DNA from: a gamma proteobacterium HIMB30
GTDB taxonomy: Bacteria > Pseudomonadota > Gammaproteobacteria > Pseudomonadales > Litorivicinaceae
Direction of reading: 5' to 3'
Length of the DNA stretch: 64,000 bases
NCBI GenBank assembly: GCA_000227525.2
Contig: AGIG01000028.1
Coordinates: 310,001-374,000 of the forward strand
In this document: positions 37,827-47,909 of the stretch, one piece after another
Numbering within the stretch: position 1 is the stretch's first letter
How the letters are laid out: each line of letters begins with the position of its first letter
Notes under the pieces: generated by a model
Told to the model about the DNA's origin: nothing
What the model saw: only the letters and a program-made list of their open reading frames with translations
The model's database searches: none
Position numbers and translations under genes: made by a program

Positions 37827-39262
37827 CGAATCTTTGCAATCAAGTGGCTGGTCGATAAATTAGCCACTTCGCCAAGCACTTTGACCTCCCCGCCGTAGTC
37901 CAACACATGCTCGTAGCCAACCACTTCCTCGATCGATTTGTAGTCACCGCCCTTCACAAGAACATCCGGTCGAACCACATCAATTAATGGAATCGGTGTG
38001 TCATCCGCAAATGCGATCACGGCATCCACGGCAGCGAGCCCCGCAAGGACTTGCAAACGCCGTTCGATGGTATTCACGGGACGCTCAGGACCTTTTAAAC
38101 GAGCCACTGATCCATCTGAATTCACAGCAACAATCAAACGATCACCAAGCGAAGCCGCCTCTTTCAAATACGCAACATGACCGGCATGCAGGATATCGAA
38201 GCAACCATTAGTCATCACAACTTTCTCACCTTGGGCTCGGCATTGTTCAGCCCAGGCAGCAGCGTCTTCTGCGCGATCGAAAATGCCATGATCAACCGAC
38301 AAAGCTCTTTCCAACTCTCCACCACTGACAGTTGCCGTTCCAAGTTTTGACACAACAATTCCGGCCGCTCGATTTGCCAATTCAGCGGATTCAGCCATGC
38401 TCATCCCCGAACCAAGCCCTGCAGCAACCGTCGCGATCACGGTGTCACCAGCACCTGTGACGTCAGCCACTTCGCGAGCTGTCGCCGCAAATTGATGCAC
38501 AGATCCATCTCGCGCAATCAACGTCATTCCCTGTTCAGAACGCGTGACCAAGATTGTGTCGATATCCAGTTCATTAATCAGTTTCCGAGCTTTTTCAGCC
38601 AGCTCTTGATCGTTAGCCCAAGCACCACAGACCGCCTCGAATTCAGCGCGATTCGGCGTCAGCAAGGTCGCTCCTCGATATCGCTCAAAGTCAGTACCCT
38701 TTGGATCAACAACTACGGGAATCTTGAGTGCACGCGCTTTTTGAATCAGTAAACGGGGCTCCAGGCTTCCTTTTGCATAGTCACTTAAGACGACTGCCGT
38801 GATTCCATCAAGAGTCATCGACTGAGCGAGCGCCTCTGCATGTGATGCATCAAATGGTGTCTCAAAATCAAGGCGAATCATTTGATGTGCTTGGCTTAAA
38901 ACCCGCAGTTTTGTAATGGTTCTGTGGTCAACACGTGTTAACAGTGGCGTCACATTATGGTTTGTCAGCGTCTGCTCCAGTAAATCGGCATCAGCGTCAT
39001 GGCCCACAAGGCCAGCACAAGTCACTTGAGCACCCAGTGACGATAAATTCAAAGCAACGTTTGCAGCTCCACCTGGACGTGCTTCATCGTGAGTGACCCG
39101 AACAACCGGAACAGGAGCCTCGGGGGAGATCCGGCCTGCATCACCATGCCAATACCGATCAAGCATGACATCTCCAACGACTAAAACTCGCGATGCGGAA
39201 AAGATATGTGACACAGAAGATCTCTCTAATGATTCGAAGCTTGTTATAGTACCGAGCTTCAT
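37799..39262 (-). CDS. hldE: Bifunctional heptose-7-P kinase / heptose-1-P adenylyltransferase
   Basis: About 487 aa. N-terminal PfkB kinase (VLVVGDVMLDRYW, RPGGAANVALNL, and VTGAGDTVIATVA with the catalytic Asp), then a C-terminal nucleotidyltransferase starting MTNGCFDILHAGHVAYL (about residue 350). It supplies ADP-heptose together with GmhA and GmhB; gmhB is not in this window. ATG 39262 chosen; a TTG four codons upstream is possible. Only two bases separate this start from the nearest lpxL start on the other strand. Confidence 0.95.
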   Translation of the reverse strand: MKLGTITSFESLERSSVSHIFSASRVLVVGDVMLDRYWHGDAGRISPEAPVPVVRVTHDEARPGGAANVALNLSSLGAQVTCAGLVGHDADADLLEQTLTNHNVTPLLTRVDHRTITKLRVLSQAHQMIRLDFETPFDASHAEALAQSMTLDGITAVVLSDYAKGSLEPRLLIQKARALKIPVVVDPKGTDFERYRGATLLTPNRAEFEAVCGAWANDQELAEKARKLINELDIDTILVTRSEQGMTLIARDGSVHQFAATAREVADVTGAGDTVIATVAAGLGSGMSMAESAELANRAAGIVVSKLGTATVSGGELERALSVDHGIFDRAEDAAAWAEQCRAQGEKVVMTNGCFDILHAGHVAYLKEAASLGDRLIVAVNSDGSVARLKGPERPVNTIERRLQVLAGLAAVDAVIAFADDTPIPLIDVVRPDVLVKGGDYKSIEEVVGYEHVLDYGGEVKVLGEVANLSTSHLIAKIRQTDSDSTN

Positions 39263-39285
39263 CAATGAACCCAACCGGATTACAC

Positions 39286-40173
39286 ATGGGCAATTCTCTC
39301 GTTCCGCTGGGACTTGGCTTCATTCGACTCTTAGCCGTGCTGCCACCCAGGCTCGGAATGGCTATCGGCCGCCTGATTGGGACATTGCTGTTCCACACAG
39401 CAAAAAATCGGCGTCTTGTCTGTGAACGAAATATTGCTGTCTGCTTCCCGGAGCTGGATCCGTCCGAACAGCACAATCTCGTCAAAGCCTGCTTTGAACA
39501 AAATGGAATTGGATTAACGGAGACCGCATGGTCTTGGCATCGGCCAATCAACTTTATTCGCGACAAAATCCATGTATCAGGACAGGAGCTACTCGAACAA
39601 GCCAACACAGGGGGTCGAGGCGTTTTATTGCTCTGCCCACACTACAGTATGTTAGATCTGGTCGCCCCGCTCATGTATGCCGTCGCCGGTCGATTCGTCG
39701 TCAGTTATCGCCCCAACGATAATCCTATGTTTGATCAAGCGGTGTGTCGTGGACGCGCACGCTATGCCGAATTGGTCGACGTCCGTGCATTACGCGATAT
39801 CGCTAAACACTTAAAACAAGGTGACGTGGTGTGGTTTGGACCCGATCAAGACATGGGACCAAAAGGCTCTGTCTTTGCCCCGTTTTTTGGCAGGCCTGCC
39901 TGCACTGTAACAACACCAGCTCGACTCGCTCGAATGTCTGGCGCAGTCAGTATTTTCCTTGACCTCCACCGCGACGATAATGGTGTCTATCAAATCGCAT
40001 TTGTCCAGATGCCCGATGATTATCCGGTTGCGGATGAAGTTGAGAACGCGCGCCTACTCAATCAACACATTGAAAGCGCCCTGAAAAAGCATCCGTCCCA
40101 ATACATGTGGATGCACAAACGATTTAAGACAAACCCAGACCTTACGCGGCAGACACTGTATCAATCTGACTAA
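39286..40173 (+). CDS. Lipid A lauroyl-type acyltransferase (LpxL/HtrB family)
   Basis: 295 aa from ATG 39286, or 302 from ATG 39265. An N-terminal hydrophobic segment is followed by the HxxxxD motif CPHYSMLDL (about 117-125), then SYRPNDNPMFDQ, WFGPDQDMGPKGSVFAPFFG and TTPARLARMSGA, all typical of LpxL/LpxM. It adds a secondary acyl chain to Kdo2-lipid A at the inner membrane; which position cannot be told. No strong Shine-Dalgarno decides the start. The 3' end overlaps the convergent waaC by 32 bp. Confidence 0.9.
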   Translation: MGNSLVPLGLGFIRLLAVLPPRLGMAIGRLIGTLLFHTAKNRRLVCERNIAVCFPELDPSEQHNLVKACFEQNGIGLTETAWSWHRPINFIRDKIHVSGQELLEQANTGGRGVLLLCPHYSMLDLVAPLMYAVAGRFVVSYRPNDNPMFDQAVCRGRARYAELVDVRALRDIAKHLKQGDVVWFGPDQDMGPKGSVFAPFFGRPACTVTTPARLARMSGAVSIFLDLHRDDNGVYQIAFVQMPDDYPVADEVENARLLNQHIESALKKHPSQYMWMHKRFKTNPDLTRQTLYQSD

Positions 40174-41104
40174 CCCATTCCATCACGTCAGATGCGTTGA
40201 GATCAGACATTTGTCCTGTCGAGCTTTTGAGAATCTGTGACGTTTCAGAAACAGGCCCCACGAGACCCGGCTTCGTTGGCCCATACAATGCAAGCATGGG
40301 GATATCCAATGCGTCAGCAACGTGCGCAAGACCCGTGTCAACCGAAACCACTGCGCGGGCATTTGAAATCTCAAACGCAACGTCACTCAAGGAGGCTTGA
40401 TTCAAAATCCGTACCGGCAATCCTTGAGTCATTTCCGACACTGCAGCAAATTCAATATCACTACCAACGGGTAGGACAATGTCGGAAAACTGTGGAAGTG
40501 CGTCCTCGATGACGGCTTTCCATCCATCAATTGTCCAACATTTAGCTTGCCGACTTGTCTGAGTCACCAACACCAGACGATCTGTGGGTTCTTGTGGCCG
40601 ACTCAGGTCAATCGACGCATCTGGATCCGTCTCTGGAAGGGTGTAACCGAGTGAATGAGCGAACAGTTCACGTGTCCGCGATATGGCATGTTTCGAGCGA
40701 GCCACGCGATGCCTCACATTGTAAACACTCGCTGCCAAACCTTCTTTTGCCGACCGACGATCAAATCCATGCTTTGGCCCATCGGTAAAACGGGTAATTA
40801 AAAATGCGCTTTTCAGTAACCCCTGAGCATCAATCACGGCATCGTATTGCTCCGCACCAAGGGCTTGTTTGTACGCAGCGAATTCATTGGAGAAAAGCAG
40901 GCGATGAAGCTTTCCTTTCCACCGCCGTAATGGAATCGCCAAAACATCTCCAACCGACGGGTGCCAGTGGGGGATTTCAGCAAAGGCAGGCTCACACACC
41001 CAATCAAATCGAATATCACCAAGCGCCTCAGTTGCGTCAGTCAATGCTGGCAGTGTGTGGACAAGATCACCCATTGAGGATGTTTTCACCACCAAAACAC
41101 GCAT
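40142..41104 (-). CDS. waaC: LPS heptosyltransferase I
   Basis: 320 aa GT9 enzyme. N-terminus RVLVVKTSSMGDLVHTLPAL is the WaaC hallmark; VSVDTGLAHVADALDIPMLALYG near residue 250 carries the ADP-heptose site. It adds the first heptose to Kdo. The start overlaps the waaF stop by one base. Confidence 0.95.
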   Translation of the reverse strand: MRVLVVKTSSMGDLVHTLPALTDATEALGDIRFDWVCEPAFAEIPHWHPSVGDVLAIPLRRWKGKLHRLLFSNEFAAYKQALGAEQYDAVIDAQGLLKSAFLITRFTDGPKHGFDRRSAKEGLAASVYNVRHRVARSKHAISRTRELFAHSLGYTLPETDPDASIDLSRPQEPTDRLVLVTQTSRQAKCWTIDGWKAVIEDALPQFSDIVLPVGSDIEFAAVSEMTQGLPVRILNQASLSDVAFEISNARAVVSVDTGLAHVADALDIPMLALYGPTKPGLVGPVSETSQILKSSTGQMSDLNASDVMEWVSQIDTVSAA

Positions 41105-42147
41105 TAGGCAATCCGCTGAATTTGTTGCGATACCGCGTCGAATACCTCATCAACTGAGAGCTCAGACAAGCATGCCTGATGCTCTAAGGGACACTCTCTT
41201 TCGAAACACGGATGGCAGGGTACAGGATGCGTCAAAGTCACTGCCATCTCACTGAGAGGCGGCGTATGCACTGGTGAAGACGGTCCAAACAATGCAACTA
41301 ACGGACGACCTGTGGCTGCGGCCACATGCATCAAACCAGAATCATGTGTCACAACGGCTTTTGATAACCCAATCACATCAACTGCCTCAGGGATTGACGT
41401 CAAACCTGCAAGATTAACCAGACTTTCTCGTTTTGATTCCTCAACCTGATCAGTTAATCGCCGACTATCGTCTGCATCATTCGGTGAGCCCAACAAGACA
41501 ATCTGGTACCCATCATCAATTAAGCGCGTCACTAGATCGGAAAAATGATCAATCGGCCATTGCTTGGCGGGTCCAAACTCAGCTCCAGGACAAATCGCAA
41601 CTAGCCGAGATCGATCCAGTCCATGCGCCGTCACCAGACGGTCCTGTGATGCTTGGTCTGTGGTCAAACGCGGAAATAGGGGAGCTTCAGGTAATTGATT
41701 GGCCGACAGCGCAAGGTTTGCCGGAAAACCAAGCGCCATGTACCTATCAATCATTCGCGGGAAGCGAGCCTCGTGCAGAATTCGCAAGTCGGTCAGTAAC
41801 TTGTACCGATACTCCCCTCGCCATCCGATTCGGCGAGGAATACCTGCCATCGCTGGGATCAGTGCTGATTTGAGGGAATTGGGAAGAATGAACGAGCGAT
41901 GATAGCGAGAAAAGCGAAGCTTTCGAGCGAATGCCCACCGCTCCCTCAACTTCAGCTCACCATGATCGAACGGAAGTTCAATGACCTGATCAACTTCAGG
42001 CATTCTCCGCGCGACTTCCAAACTCCAACTGGGTGCGAGCATATGAATCGGGTCATCTGGCCGCTTGGACTTCAAAAATGAAATCAATCCGTGCGCCATG
42101 ATCATGTCGCCGACCCAATTCGGGCCAACCACTAAGGTTGGCATCAC
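41104..42147 (-). CDS. waaF: LPS heptosyltransferase II
   Basis: 347 aa GT9 enzyme. VVGPNWVGDMIMAHGLI at the start distinguishes WaaF; ICPGAEFGPAKQWP and VTHDSGLMHVAAATGRPLVA follow. It adds the second core heptose. The ATG is adjacent to the ilvE stop. The glnE-ilvE-waaF-waaC order is the Pseudomonas one. Confidence 0.95.
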   Translation of the reverse strand: MMPTLVVGPNWVGDMIMAHGLISFLKSKRPDDPIHMLAPSWSLEVARRMPEVDQVIELPFDHGELKLRERWAFARKLRFSRYHRSFILPNSLKSALIPAMAGIPRRIGWRGEYRYKLLTDLRILHEARFPRMIDRYMALGFPANLALSANQLPEAPLFPRLTTDQASQDRLVTAHGLDRSRLVAICPGAEFGPAKQWPIDHFSDLVTRLIDDGYQIVLLGSPNDADDSRRLTDQVEESKRESLVNLAGLTSIPEAVDVIGLSKAVVTHDSGLMHVAAATGRPLVALFGPSSPVHTPPLSEMAVTLTHPVPCHPCFERECPLEHQACLSELSVDEVFDAVSQQIQRIA

Positions 42148-43080
42148 TCAGTCCTTAACGAGTGTGACCCACTCGCTGAACTTTTCATTCCGGCCGTGCA
42201 CGACATCGAAATAATCTGACTGTAGCGTTTCTGTAATTGGTCCTCGAGACCCCGCACCAATCGGCCGAGAGTCAAGCTCTCGAATCGGTGTCACCTCGGC
42301 TGCGGTTCCGGTGAAAAACGCCTCGTCTGCGATCAAGACTTCATCACGGGTTATCCGTTTTTCAACAACATCAAGACCGTGGTCTTTAGCAAGGGTGAAG
42401 ATGGTCTTCCGCGTGATTCCATCCAAACAGCTGGTCAGCTCAGGGGTATAAATCACACCATCACGAACGATAAAGAAGTTTTCACCGGATCCCTCAGCAA
42501 CATAACCCTCTGGATCCAATAACAATGCCTCATCTGCACCGCCAGTCAGCGCCTCTTGCAATGCAAGCATCGAGTTCATGTAGTTCCCATTCGCTTTTGC
42601 TTTGGTCATCGTGATATTCACATGGTGGCGCGTATAACTCGAAGTACGGACCTTAATCCCACGCTTCAGATTCTCTTCGCCCATGTACGAGCCCCACGCC
42701 CAGGCAGCGACGATAACGTGAGTCTTGAGTGAGTCTGCTCGTAATCCCATTCCTTCGGAGCCATAGAAAACCATTGGTCTTAAATAAGCATGGTCCAAAT
42801 CGTTTGACGCAACAGCTGCTTTTTGTGCCGCATCAATTTCCTCCATCGAAAATGGAATATTCATTCCGAGAATTTTTGCTGAATCAAAAAGTCGTCGGGT
42901 GTGATCATGCAAACGGAAGATCGCCGCACCCTCAGCTGTTTGATAGGCACGGACTCCCTCGAAACACCCGAGGCCATAATGCAAAGTGTGTGTGAGGACG
43001 TGTGTCTGGCAATCCCGCCATGGCTTGAGTTCACCATCAAACCAAATTAATCCATCGCGATCAGCAAAGTTCGGCTGCAT
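42148..43080 (-). CDS. ilvE: Branched-chain amino acid aminotransferase
   Basis: 310 aa, PLP fold type IV. LHYGLGCFEGVRAYQT (about 31-46), the PLP lysine in MTKAKANGNY, EALLLDPEGYVAEGSGENFF and FFTGTAAEVTPI. It interconverts Leu, Ile and Val with their keto acids; ilvD is also in the window. ATG 43080 has GGAAAT upstream; an in-frame TTG four codons earlier is less likely. Confidence 0.96.
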   Translation of the reverse strand: MQPNFADRDGLIWFDGELKPWRDCQTHVLTHTLHYGLGCFEGVRAYQTAEGAAIFRLHDHTRRLFDSAKILGMNIPFSMEEIDAAQKAAVASNDLDHAYLRPMVFYGSEGMGLRADSLKTHVIVAAWAWGSYMGEENLKRGIKVRTSSYTRHHVNITMTKAKANGNYMNSMLALQEALTGGADEALLLDPEGYVAEGSGENFFIVRDGVIYTPELTSCLDGITRKTIFTLAKDHGLDVVEKRITRDEVLIADEAFFTGTAAEVTPIRELDSRPIGAGSRGPITETLQSDYFDVVHGRNEKFSEWVTLVKD

Positions 43081-43097
43081 TTTTATTTCCAATCAAT

Positions 43098-45725
43098 TCA
43101 AGAAGACATCCACTGCGCCCACAGACTCTCAACCAACTGCCGTTCGTTCTTAACCTCTGCAAATTCAACACGGCCATTGCGACCGGCTAAGATTGCCTCA
43201 TGGTTCAACGTCCGATAGCGGACATAAGCTGTTTTCAGCGCATCTGCATCTACTGTTGAAATACACCCTGAATCCGAAAGTCCATCGAGCTGTCGGATAT
43301 TATCCGTATAAGTCGCAAGCTCTGGGTGTGTTTCCGCATGTGCTAGAACCTGATATTGCACCATAAATTCGATATCAACGATACCTCCCCGATCGTGCTT
43401 TAAATCAAAACCGACATCACCGTCTTTACTCCCAAGGTGCGCACGCATTTTTTCCCGCATTTCAACAACATCGTTTAACAATTCGGTTGGCTCACGGGCA
43501 TTGCGTAAAATCTCGAGACGAAGTGTCTCTAGTTTTGTATTCAGGAATCGATCTCCGGCAACCGGTCGTGCCCTGACAAACGCCTGTAACTCCCAGGTCC
43601 AAGCCGACTCATCGAGATATTTCTTCAACGCATCAAGGCCGACAACCATCAAGCCAGAGCGACCGGATGGTCTGAGCCGCGTATCGATTTCATATAAGCG
43701 CCCAAATCGCGTATTCGTCTCGATCAGCGCAATGACACGACGCACGACACGATTAACGAAAAGACCACCCTCGATCGCGACATCGCCGTCTGTCATCTGC
43801 TCGGAATCGATGCCATGGACAAACACGAGGTCAAGGTCTGAACCGTAGCTCATTTCCAAGCCACCTAATTTGCCGTACCCAAGAACCGATAAACCGAGCC
43901 AATTATCACCTTCAGTTGAATTGACCACCGGATGGCCATGCTTGTTGGCAACTTCGCGATAGGCGTAATGCAGCACTTCGGAAACCACTGCCTCAGCAAT
44001 CCAGGTCAACTGATCGGATACCCGCATTAATGGAATCTCACCGCGGATCTCAAATACTGCGACTCGGAATGCAAGACCGCGAGCAAACTGGACGAGCACT
44101 TCAGTCAGGCGTTCTGGATCATCTGGATCAACTCGTTGCAGGCGCATTGATAATTCCTGACCAATTGCCTCACGCGACATTTCAGCGTCGCTCGCATCGA
44201 GCGTGAGCAGCTCATCCAACAGAGCCGGCATCTCAATCAGACGCTCAGTAACCCAGGATGATCGATCCAAAATATCGAGCATACGCGCGCGTGTTGCTGG
44301 ATTCTCGGATAACAGCGATAGATAAACGCTTCGTCGAGTACAGGTCGAAATGAATCGAAGCATCCGTTCTGTCACGTCAATCGGATAAGCACTCAATTCG
44401 GGCCCTAGTTGATCCAACAGTGTGATCAGTCGAGAGCGCGCAATCGGTTCGAGACGATCGCATACTGGATCATCGAGGAATGCATCCAAACACTCTTGGA
44501 CCTCGTCCTTGATCGAAGCCTCAGCCATCGCTTGTGACTTCTCGACCCGCATAAAAGAGACAAACGCCTCATGAACTCGATCAGTGACTTCTCGACGTTT
44601 CCGTTCAAAGCTATCAGCCGACTCAAAGCCCATCACAGCAGCCAACGGCCCACAGTCGGTTGGCAATTCCTGTGTTTGCTGATCATTTTCAGCTTGGATC
44701 ACGTGTTCGACGTAGCGAAGCCACAAATAGTCTTGTTTGAGTTGTAAGCCATCATTCTGACTAATGATGGCCTCCGTCATCAGAGTCGATAGGGCATCGA
44801 GAAATCCAGTGACCTGCAAGCTCGGAATCTGGCCTCCACGCAATAATTGCATCGCTTGAACAATAAATTCGACTTCACGGATCCCACCGCGGCCGACTTT
44901 GACATTCTTATCGCGGCCGTGACGACGCACTTCTGCCTCAATTTTTGATTTCAGATCGCGAATTGATTCAAACACCCCAAAATCGAGGTATTTCCGATAC
45001 AAAAACGGCTTGAGTGATCTTAACAGCGTAAGACCCAACTCCAGATCACCAGCGACTGGTCGCGCTTTCAGAAGTGCAAATCGCTCCCATTCCCGGCCAT
45101 GGACCTCATAATAGTCTTCACAAGCAACCACTGGGATCGCCAGCTGGCCTGAAGAGCCCCAGGGTCTCAGCCGTTGATCGACACGTTCAACAAATCCATC
45201 AACAGTTAGTGCATCAAGCGATTTTGCCAATTGTTGGGTCAGACGAGTGAAGTAATCGCCGTGATCCCGCACGCGCGGACCGGATGTTTCGCCGTCCTCC
45301 GCAAAGACACAAAAAATGTCGACGTCGGATGATAAGTTCAACTCCCGTCCACCTAATTTACCCAAACCCAAAATGGTGAATGCTGGATTTGACGGAACAC
45401 CGAAAGCTTGTTCAAGAATGACTCGATGATGTGAAAGACTGGCTTCCAAGGCAGCCTCAGCCATTTGAGTGGTCACTCGGACCGTGTCCTCAAATGAGTC
45501 AACTCCATTTAATAATCGATAAATCAGACCAGCTTGCGTTTGATTTCTCAATAATCGAGCGTCACGATCGAATTCCTGTGTGCTGGCTGTCACCAGCTGT
45601 TGCCAGGAGACCTGTATTGCAGAAACCGTTGGTGGCGTTGCGCCAAAGTCTCGCAACCATGCTTGTTCAGGATCAAACCTTTCAACCCAGCGTTTTAAAA
45701 ACTGTGAGTACTCAACTGGCTGCAT
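43098..45725 (-). CDS. glnE: Glutamine synthetase adenylyltransferase/adenylyl-removing enzyme
   Basis: 875 aa, somewhat shorter than E. coli GlnE (about 946). Two nucleotidyltransferase domains are complete: LGLGKLGGRELNLSSDVDI near residue 130 (adenylyl removal) and GYGKLGGLEMSYGSDLDL near residue 628 (adenylylation). It tunes glutamine synthetase to nitrogen status. The start overlaps the CYTH-protein stop by 14 bp, as in the E. coli ygiF-glnE pair. Confidence 0.95.
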   Translation of the reverse strand: MQPVEYSQFLKRWVERFDPEQAWLRDFGATPPTVSAIQVSWQQLVTASTQEFDRDARLLRNQTQAGLIYRLLNGVDSFEDTVRVTTQMAEAALEASLSHHRVILEQAFGVPSNPAFTILGLGKLGGRELNLSSDVDIFCVFAEDGETSGPRVRDHGDYFTRLTQQLAKSLDALTVDGFVERVDQRLRPWGSSGQLAIPVVACEDYYEVHGREWERFALLKARPVAGDLELGLTLLRSLKPFLYRKYLDFGVFESIRDLKSKIEAEVRRHGRDKNVKVGRGGIREVEFIVQAMQLLRGGQIPSLQVTGFLDALSTLMTEAIISQNDGLQLKQDYLWLRYVEHVIQAENDQQTQELPTDCGPLAAVMGFESADSFERKRREVTDRVHEAFVSFMRVEKSQAMAEASIKDEVQECLDAFLDDPVCDRLEPIARSRLITLLDQLGPELSAYPIDVTERMLRFISTCTRRSVYLSLLSENPATRARMLDILDRSSWVTERLIEMPALLDELLTLDASDAEMSREAIGQELSMRLQRVDPDDPERLTEVLVQFARGLAFRVAVFEIRGEIPLMRVSDQLTWIAEAVVSEVLHYAYREVANKHGHPVVNSTEGDNWLGLSVLGYGKLGGLEMSYGSDLDLVFVHGIDSEQMTDGDVAIEGGLFVNRVVRRVIALIETNTRFGRLYEIDTRLRPSGRSGLMVVGLDALKKYLDESAWTWELQAFVRARPVAGDRFLNTKLETLRLEILRNAREPTELLNDVVEMREKMRAHLGSKDGDVGFDLKHDRGGIVDIEFMVQYQVLAHAETHPELATYTDNIRQLDGLSDSGCISTVDADALKTAYVRYRTLNHEAILAGRNGRVEFAEVKNERQLVESLWAQWMSS

Positions 45726-46578
45726 TCATTGACTCCAACGATTGCATGATCATCCAACGGGCAAGTCCTTTTGGAAGATCCCCACGTTTCAAACCATCGT
45801 CATAGCAAGCAATGGCCTCATGATCACCGACCGCTTGCAATGCCCGAATCGCTTCATCTGGGGCCGGCCCAGATAACGGATCCAATGCACGGCTCAACCG
45901 GTAAAGCCAATGCTCTTGAGTTACAGGGATCGGGTCGTCCATCGGGTTGGCGTTGCGAATCAATCGATCACCTCGCTCTGCTTTCGAGATCACAGCCATA
46001 AATGCGGGTAAGCACTCAGATACCTTACCGCCGAGTGAAATTAATTGTTCGACATCTCCTGAGAGCAGTTCAAGCTCCAGTTCTGATACTTGAGACTCAC
46101 GACCGCCAACTTGGACAGAGCCAAGGTCTAAGGACATCATCACATCACAATTTTCTTCGGTGATACGCCAGTCCGTGCGCTCAAAGGCATTCTCAAATAC
46201 GACTTCAAGTAACCGGGCCTGTATTACCGAAACGACTGACACCGGAAGATCCAAACCCTCAAGACGAGCATAATCCAGCGAAGGAGTGTCTATTGGAAAA
46301 TTCCACTCACGCCGTTGCGACAAACCTCCTTCATCGGGCTCTCTCATCTTCACGGTCATTTCATGAGATCCATTCACGGAGCGCGTGCGAATGGCGACAC
46401 CAGCCCGGTGTAATAATCCTTTATAATCAAAGTAGACGTTTTGCAGCACAGCTGTGTGCCTTGGAATCATTCGACCTAACACGGAATACAGCGCATCAGA
46501 TACTCTCGACGGGTCGCAATCTCGCAATCCCAATTTGAGCTCGAGTTCAATCGTATCTGGAGTTGATGCCCGATTCAT
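45712..46578 (-). CDS. ygiF: CYTH-domain inorganic triphosphatase, YgiF-like
   Basis: 288 aa. The CYTH signature IELELKLGL (9-17) is followed by charged tunnel strands (AVLQNVYFDYKG, VAIRTRSVNG, MTVKMREP, ISKAERGDRL). The C-terminal extension (about 210-288) corresponds to a shortened CHAD-like tail; full YgiF is about 430 aa. It hydrolyses inorganic triphosphate in E. coli. Divergent from argA with 33 bp between. Confidence 0.82.
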   Translation of the reverse strand: MNRASTPDTIELELKLGLRDCDPSRVSDALYSVLGRMIPRHTAVLQNVYFDYKGLLHRAGVAIRTRSVNGSHEMTVKMREPDEGGLSQRREWNFPIDTPSLDYARLEGLDLPVSVVSVIQARLLEVVFENAFERTDWRITEENCDVMMSLDLGSVQVGGRESQVSELELELLSGDVEQLISLGGKVSECLPAFMAVISKAERGDRLIRNANPMDDPIPVTQEHWLYRLSRALDPLSGPAPDEAIRALQAVGDHEAIACYDDGLKRGDLPKGLARWMIMQSLESMNAAS

Positions 46579-46599
46579 CGCACAATTCCCTGTGAGAAG

Positions 46600-46614
46600 A
46601 GGAGTTTAACCATT
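46600..46614 (+). promoter_or_regulatory. argA Shine-Dalgarno and ATT start
   Basis: AGGAG (46600-46604) followed by seven bases and ATT. AUU starts are rare; the known case, infC, couples translation to IF3 level. The site decides the argA start and suggests deliberately low or controlled initiation. Confidence 0.65.
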
Positions 46615-47901
46615 CAAACACAGCCCTTAGTCGCATGGCTTCGTGAAGCCGGACCTTACATTGAGCAATTCAGGGGCAAAACCTTTGTCGTTTTGCTGTC
46701 AGATTCCGATCAGACCGAATCCACCATGAGTCGTTTGGTGGAAGATCTAGTCCTGCTCAACGCACTGGGCGTTCACCTTGTTCTGATACAGAGTACACGG
46801 CATGCCATCGACTCGTACATCAGTGAACAAGGATTACAGAGTGCCTTTCATGGCCATCGTCGTATCACCGACCAGGCGCTGCTGAAACGCATCGTCGAAT
46901 TGGTCAGTCAAATCCGACTGACATTCCGTGGTTTGTTTATGCGCGCTCAACATCGAAACCATGGCCAATCTTCATTGATCTCAGGAAATTTTATTTCAGC
47001 AAAGCCCTTGGGTATTCATGAAGGTGTGAACCATCAATTCACTGGATCAATTCGGCGGATTGATGCGTCAGGGATACGTCGTCAATTACAAATCGGCTCA
47101 ATTGTCTATCTTGATCATCTTTCGCATTCCCCAGCGGGGGAACTTTATAATCTCGCAAGCGAAGAGGTCGCCGCAGAAACAGCCGTCGCCCTGAATGCCG
47201 ATAAACTGATTCTGATGGGTAGCACGCCACACTGTGTTGATGCACACAATGAACGGATCTCGGAGCTCGCGTTGGCACTAGTCGGCACCACGCGCACGCA
47301 TCAAAACGAAGAAATGCAGCGTAGACTTGACGCCGCTGAGCGCGCCATCCGTGGCGGAGTGAACCGGTGTCATCTGCTTGGCGCAGGAATCGATGGTGCG
47401 ATATTGACGGAGCTGATGACAACGGATGGAAACGGCACCCTGATCGCTGCACAGCCCGCGGCACCTGTCCGACAAGCCCGCGTTGATGACCTGCCTGGTT
47501 TGATTCATTTACTGGCCCCGATGGAAGAACGCGGAGCCTTGGTGCAACGTTCTCGCGATAAACTGGAAGCAGAGATCGATCACTTCTGTGTAATTGAGCA
47601 AGATGGTCGCATCCTCGGATCTGCAGCACTCTATCCGCTCGATCAACAATGCGCGGAACTGGCAGCCTTGGCAGTTGACCATGCGATCTCCGAACAACAA
47701 ATCGGTAGCAAATTGCTCAAACATATCGAAGAGCAAGCGCGCGCACTGGCGATTCAAAATCTCTTCGTATTAACAACACAAGCAAGCGACTGGTTCAAAG
47801 AGCGCGGTTTTGTGATGTCGTCTGTTGAAGCTTTACCCGAAAATCGGCAGGCTTTGTATAACTTTCAGCGAAATTCGCTGATTCTGAAGAAAGAACTATA
47901 G
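46612..47901 (+). CDS. argA: N-acetylglutamate synthase, apparent ATT start
   Basis: 429 aa from ATT 46612. The N-terminal amino-acid-kinase domain begins [20 protein letters not shown], equivalent to the conserved PYI..HRGKTF start of ArgA, so the reading from TTG 46693 would cut the domain. Then [27 protein letters not shown] and, from about residue 290, the GNAT domain ([58 protein letters not shown]). First step of arginine synthesis. No in-frame ATG, GTG or TTG lies between the AGGAG at 46600-46604 and 46693, and ATT is spaced 7 nt from it. Confidence 0.9.
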   Translation: MQTQPLVAWLREAGPYIEQFRGKTFVVLLSDSDQTESTMSRLVEDLVLLNALGVHLVLIQSTRHAIDSYISEQGLQSAFHGHRRITDQALLKRIVELVSQIRLTFRGLFMRAQHRNHGQSSLISGNFISAKPLGIHEGVNHQFTGSIRRIDASGIRRQLQIGSIVYLDHLSHSPAGELYNLASEEVAAETAVALNADKLILMGSTPHCVDAHNERISELALALVGTTRTHQNEEMQRRLDAAERAIRGGVNRCHLLGAGIDGAILTELMTTDGNGTLIAAQPAAPVRQARVDDLPGLIHLLAPMEERGALVQRSRDKLEAEIDHFCVIEQDGRILGSAALYPLDQQCAELAALAVDHAISEQQIGSKLLKHIEEQARALAIQNLFVLTTQASDWFKERGFVMSSVEALPENRQALYNFQRNSLILKKEL

Positions 47902-47909
47902 GACCCACT

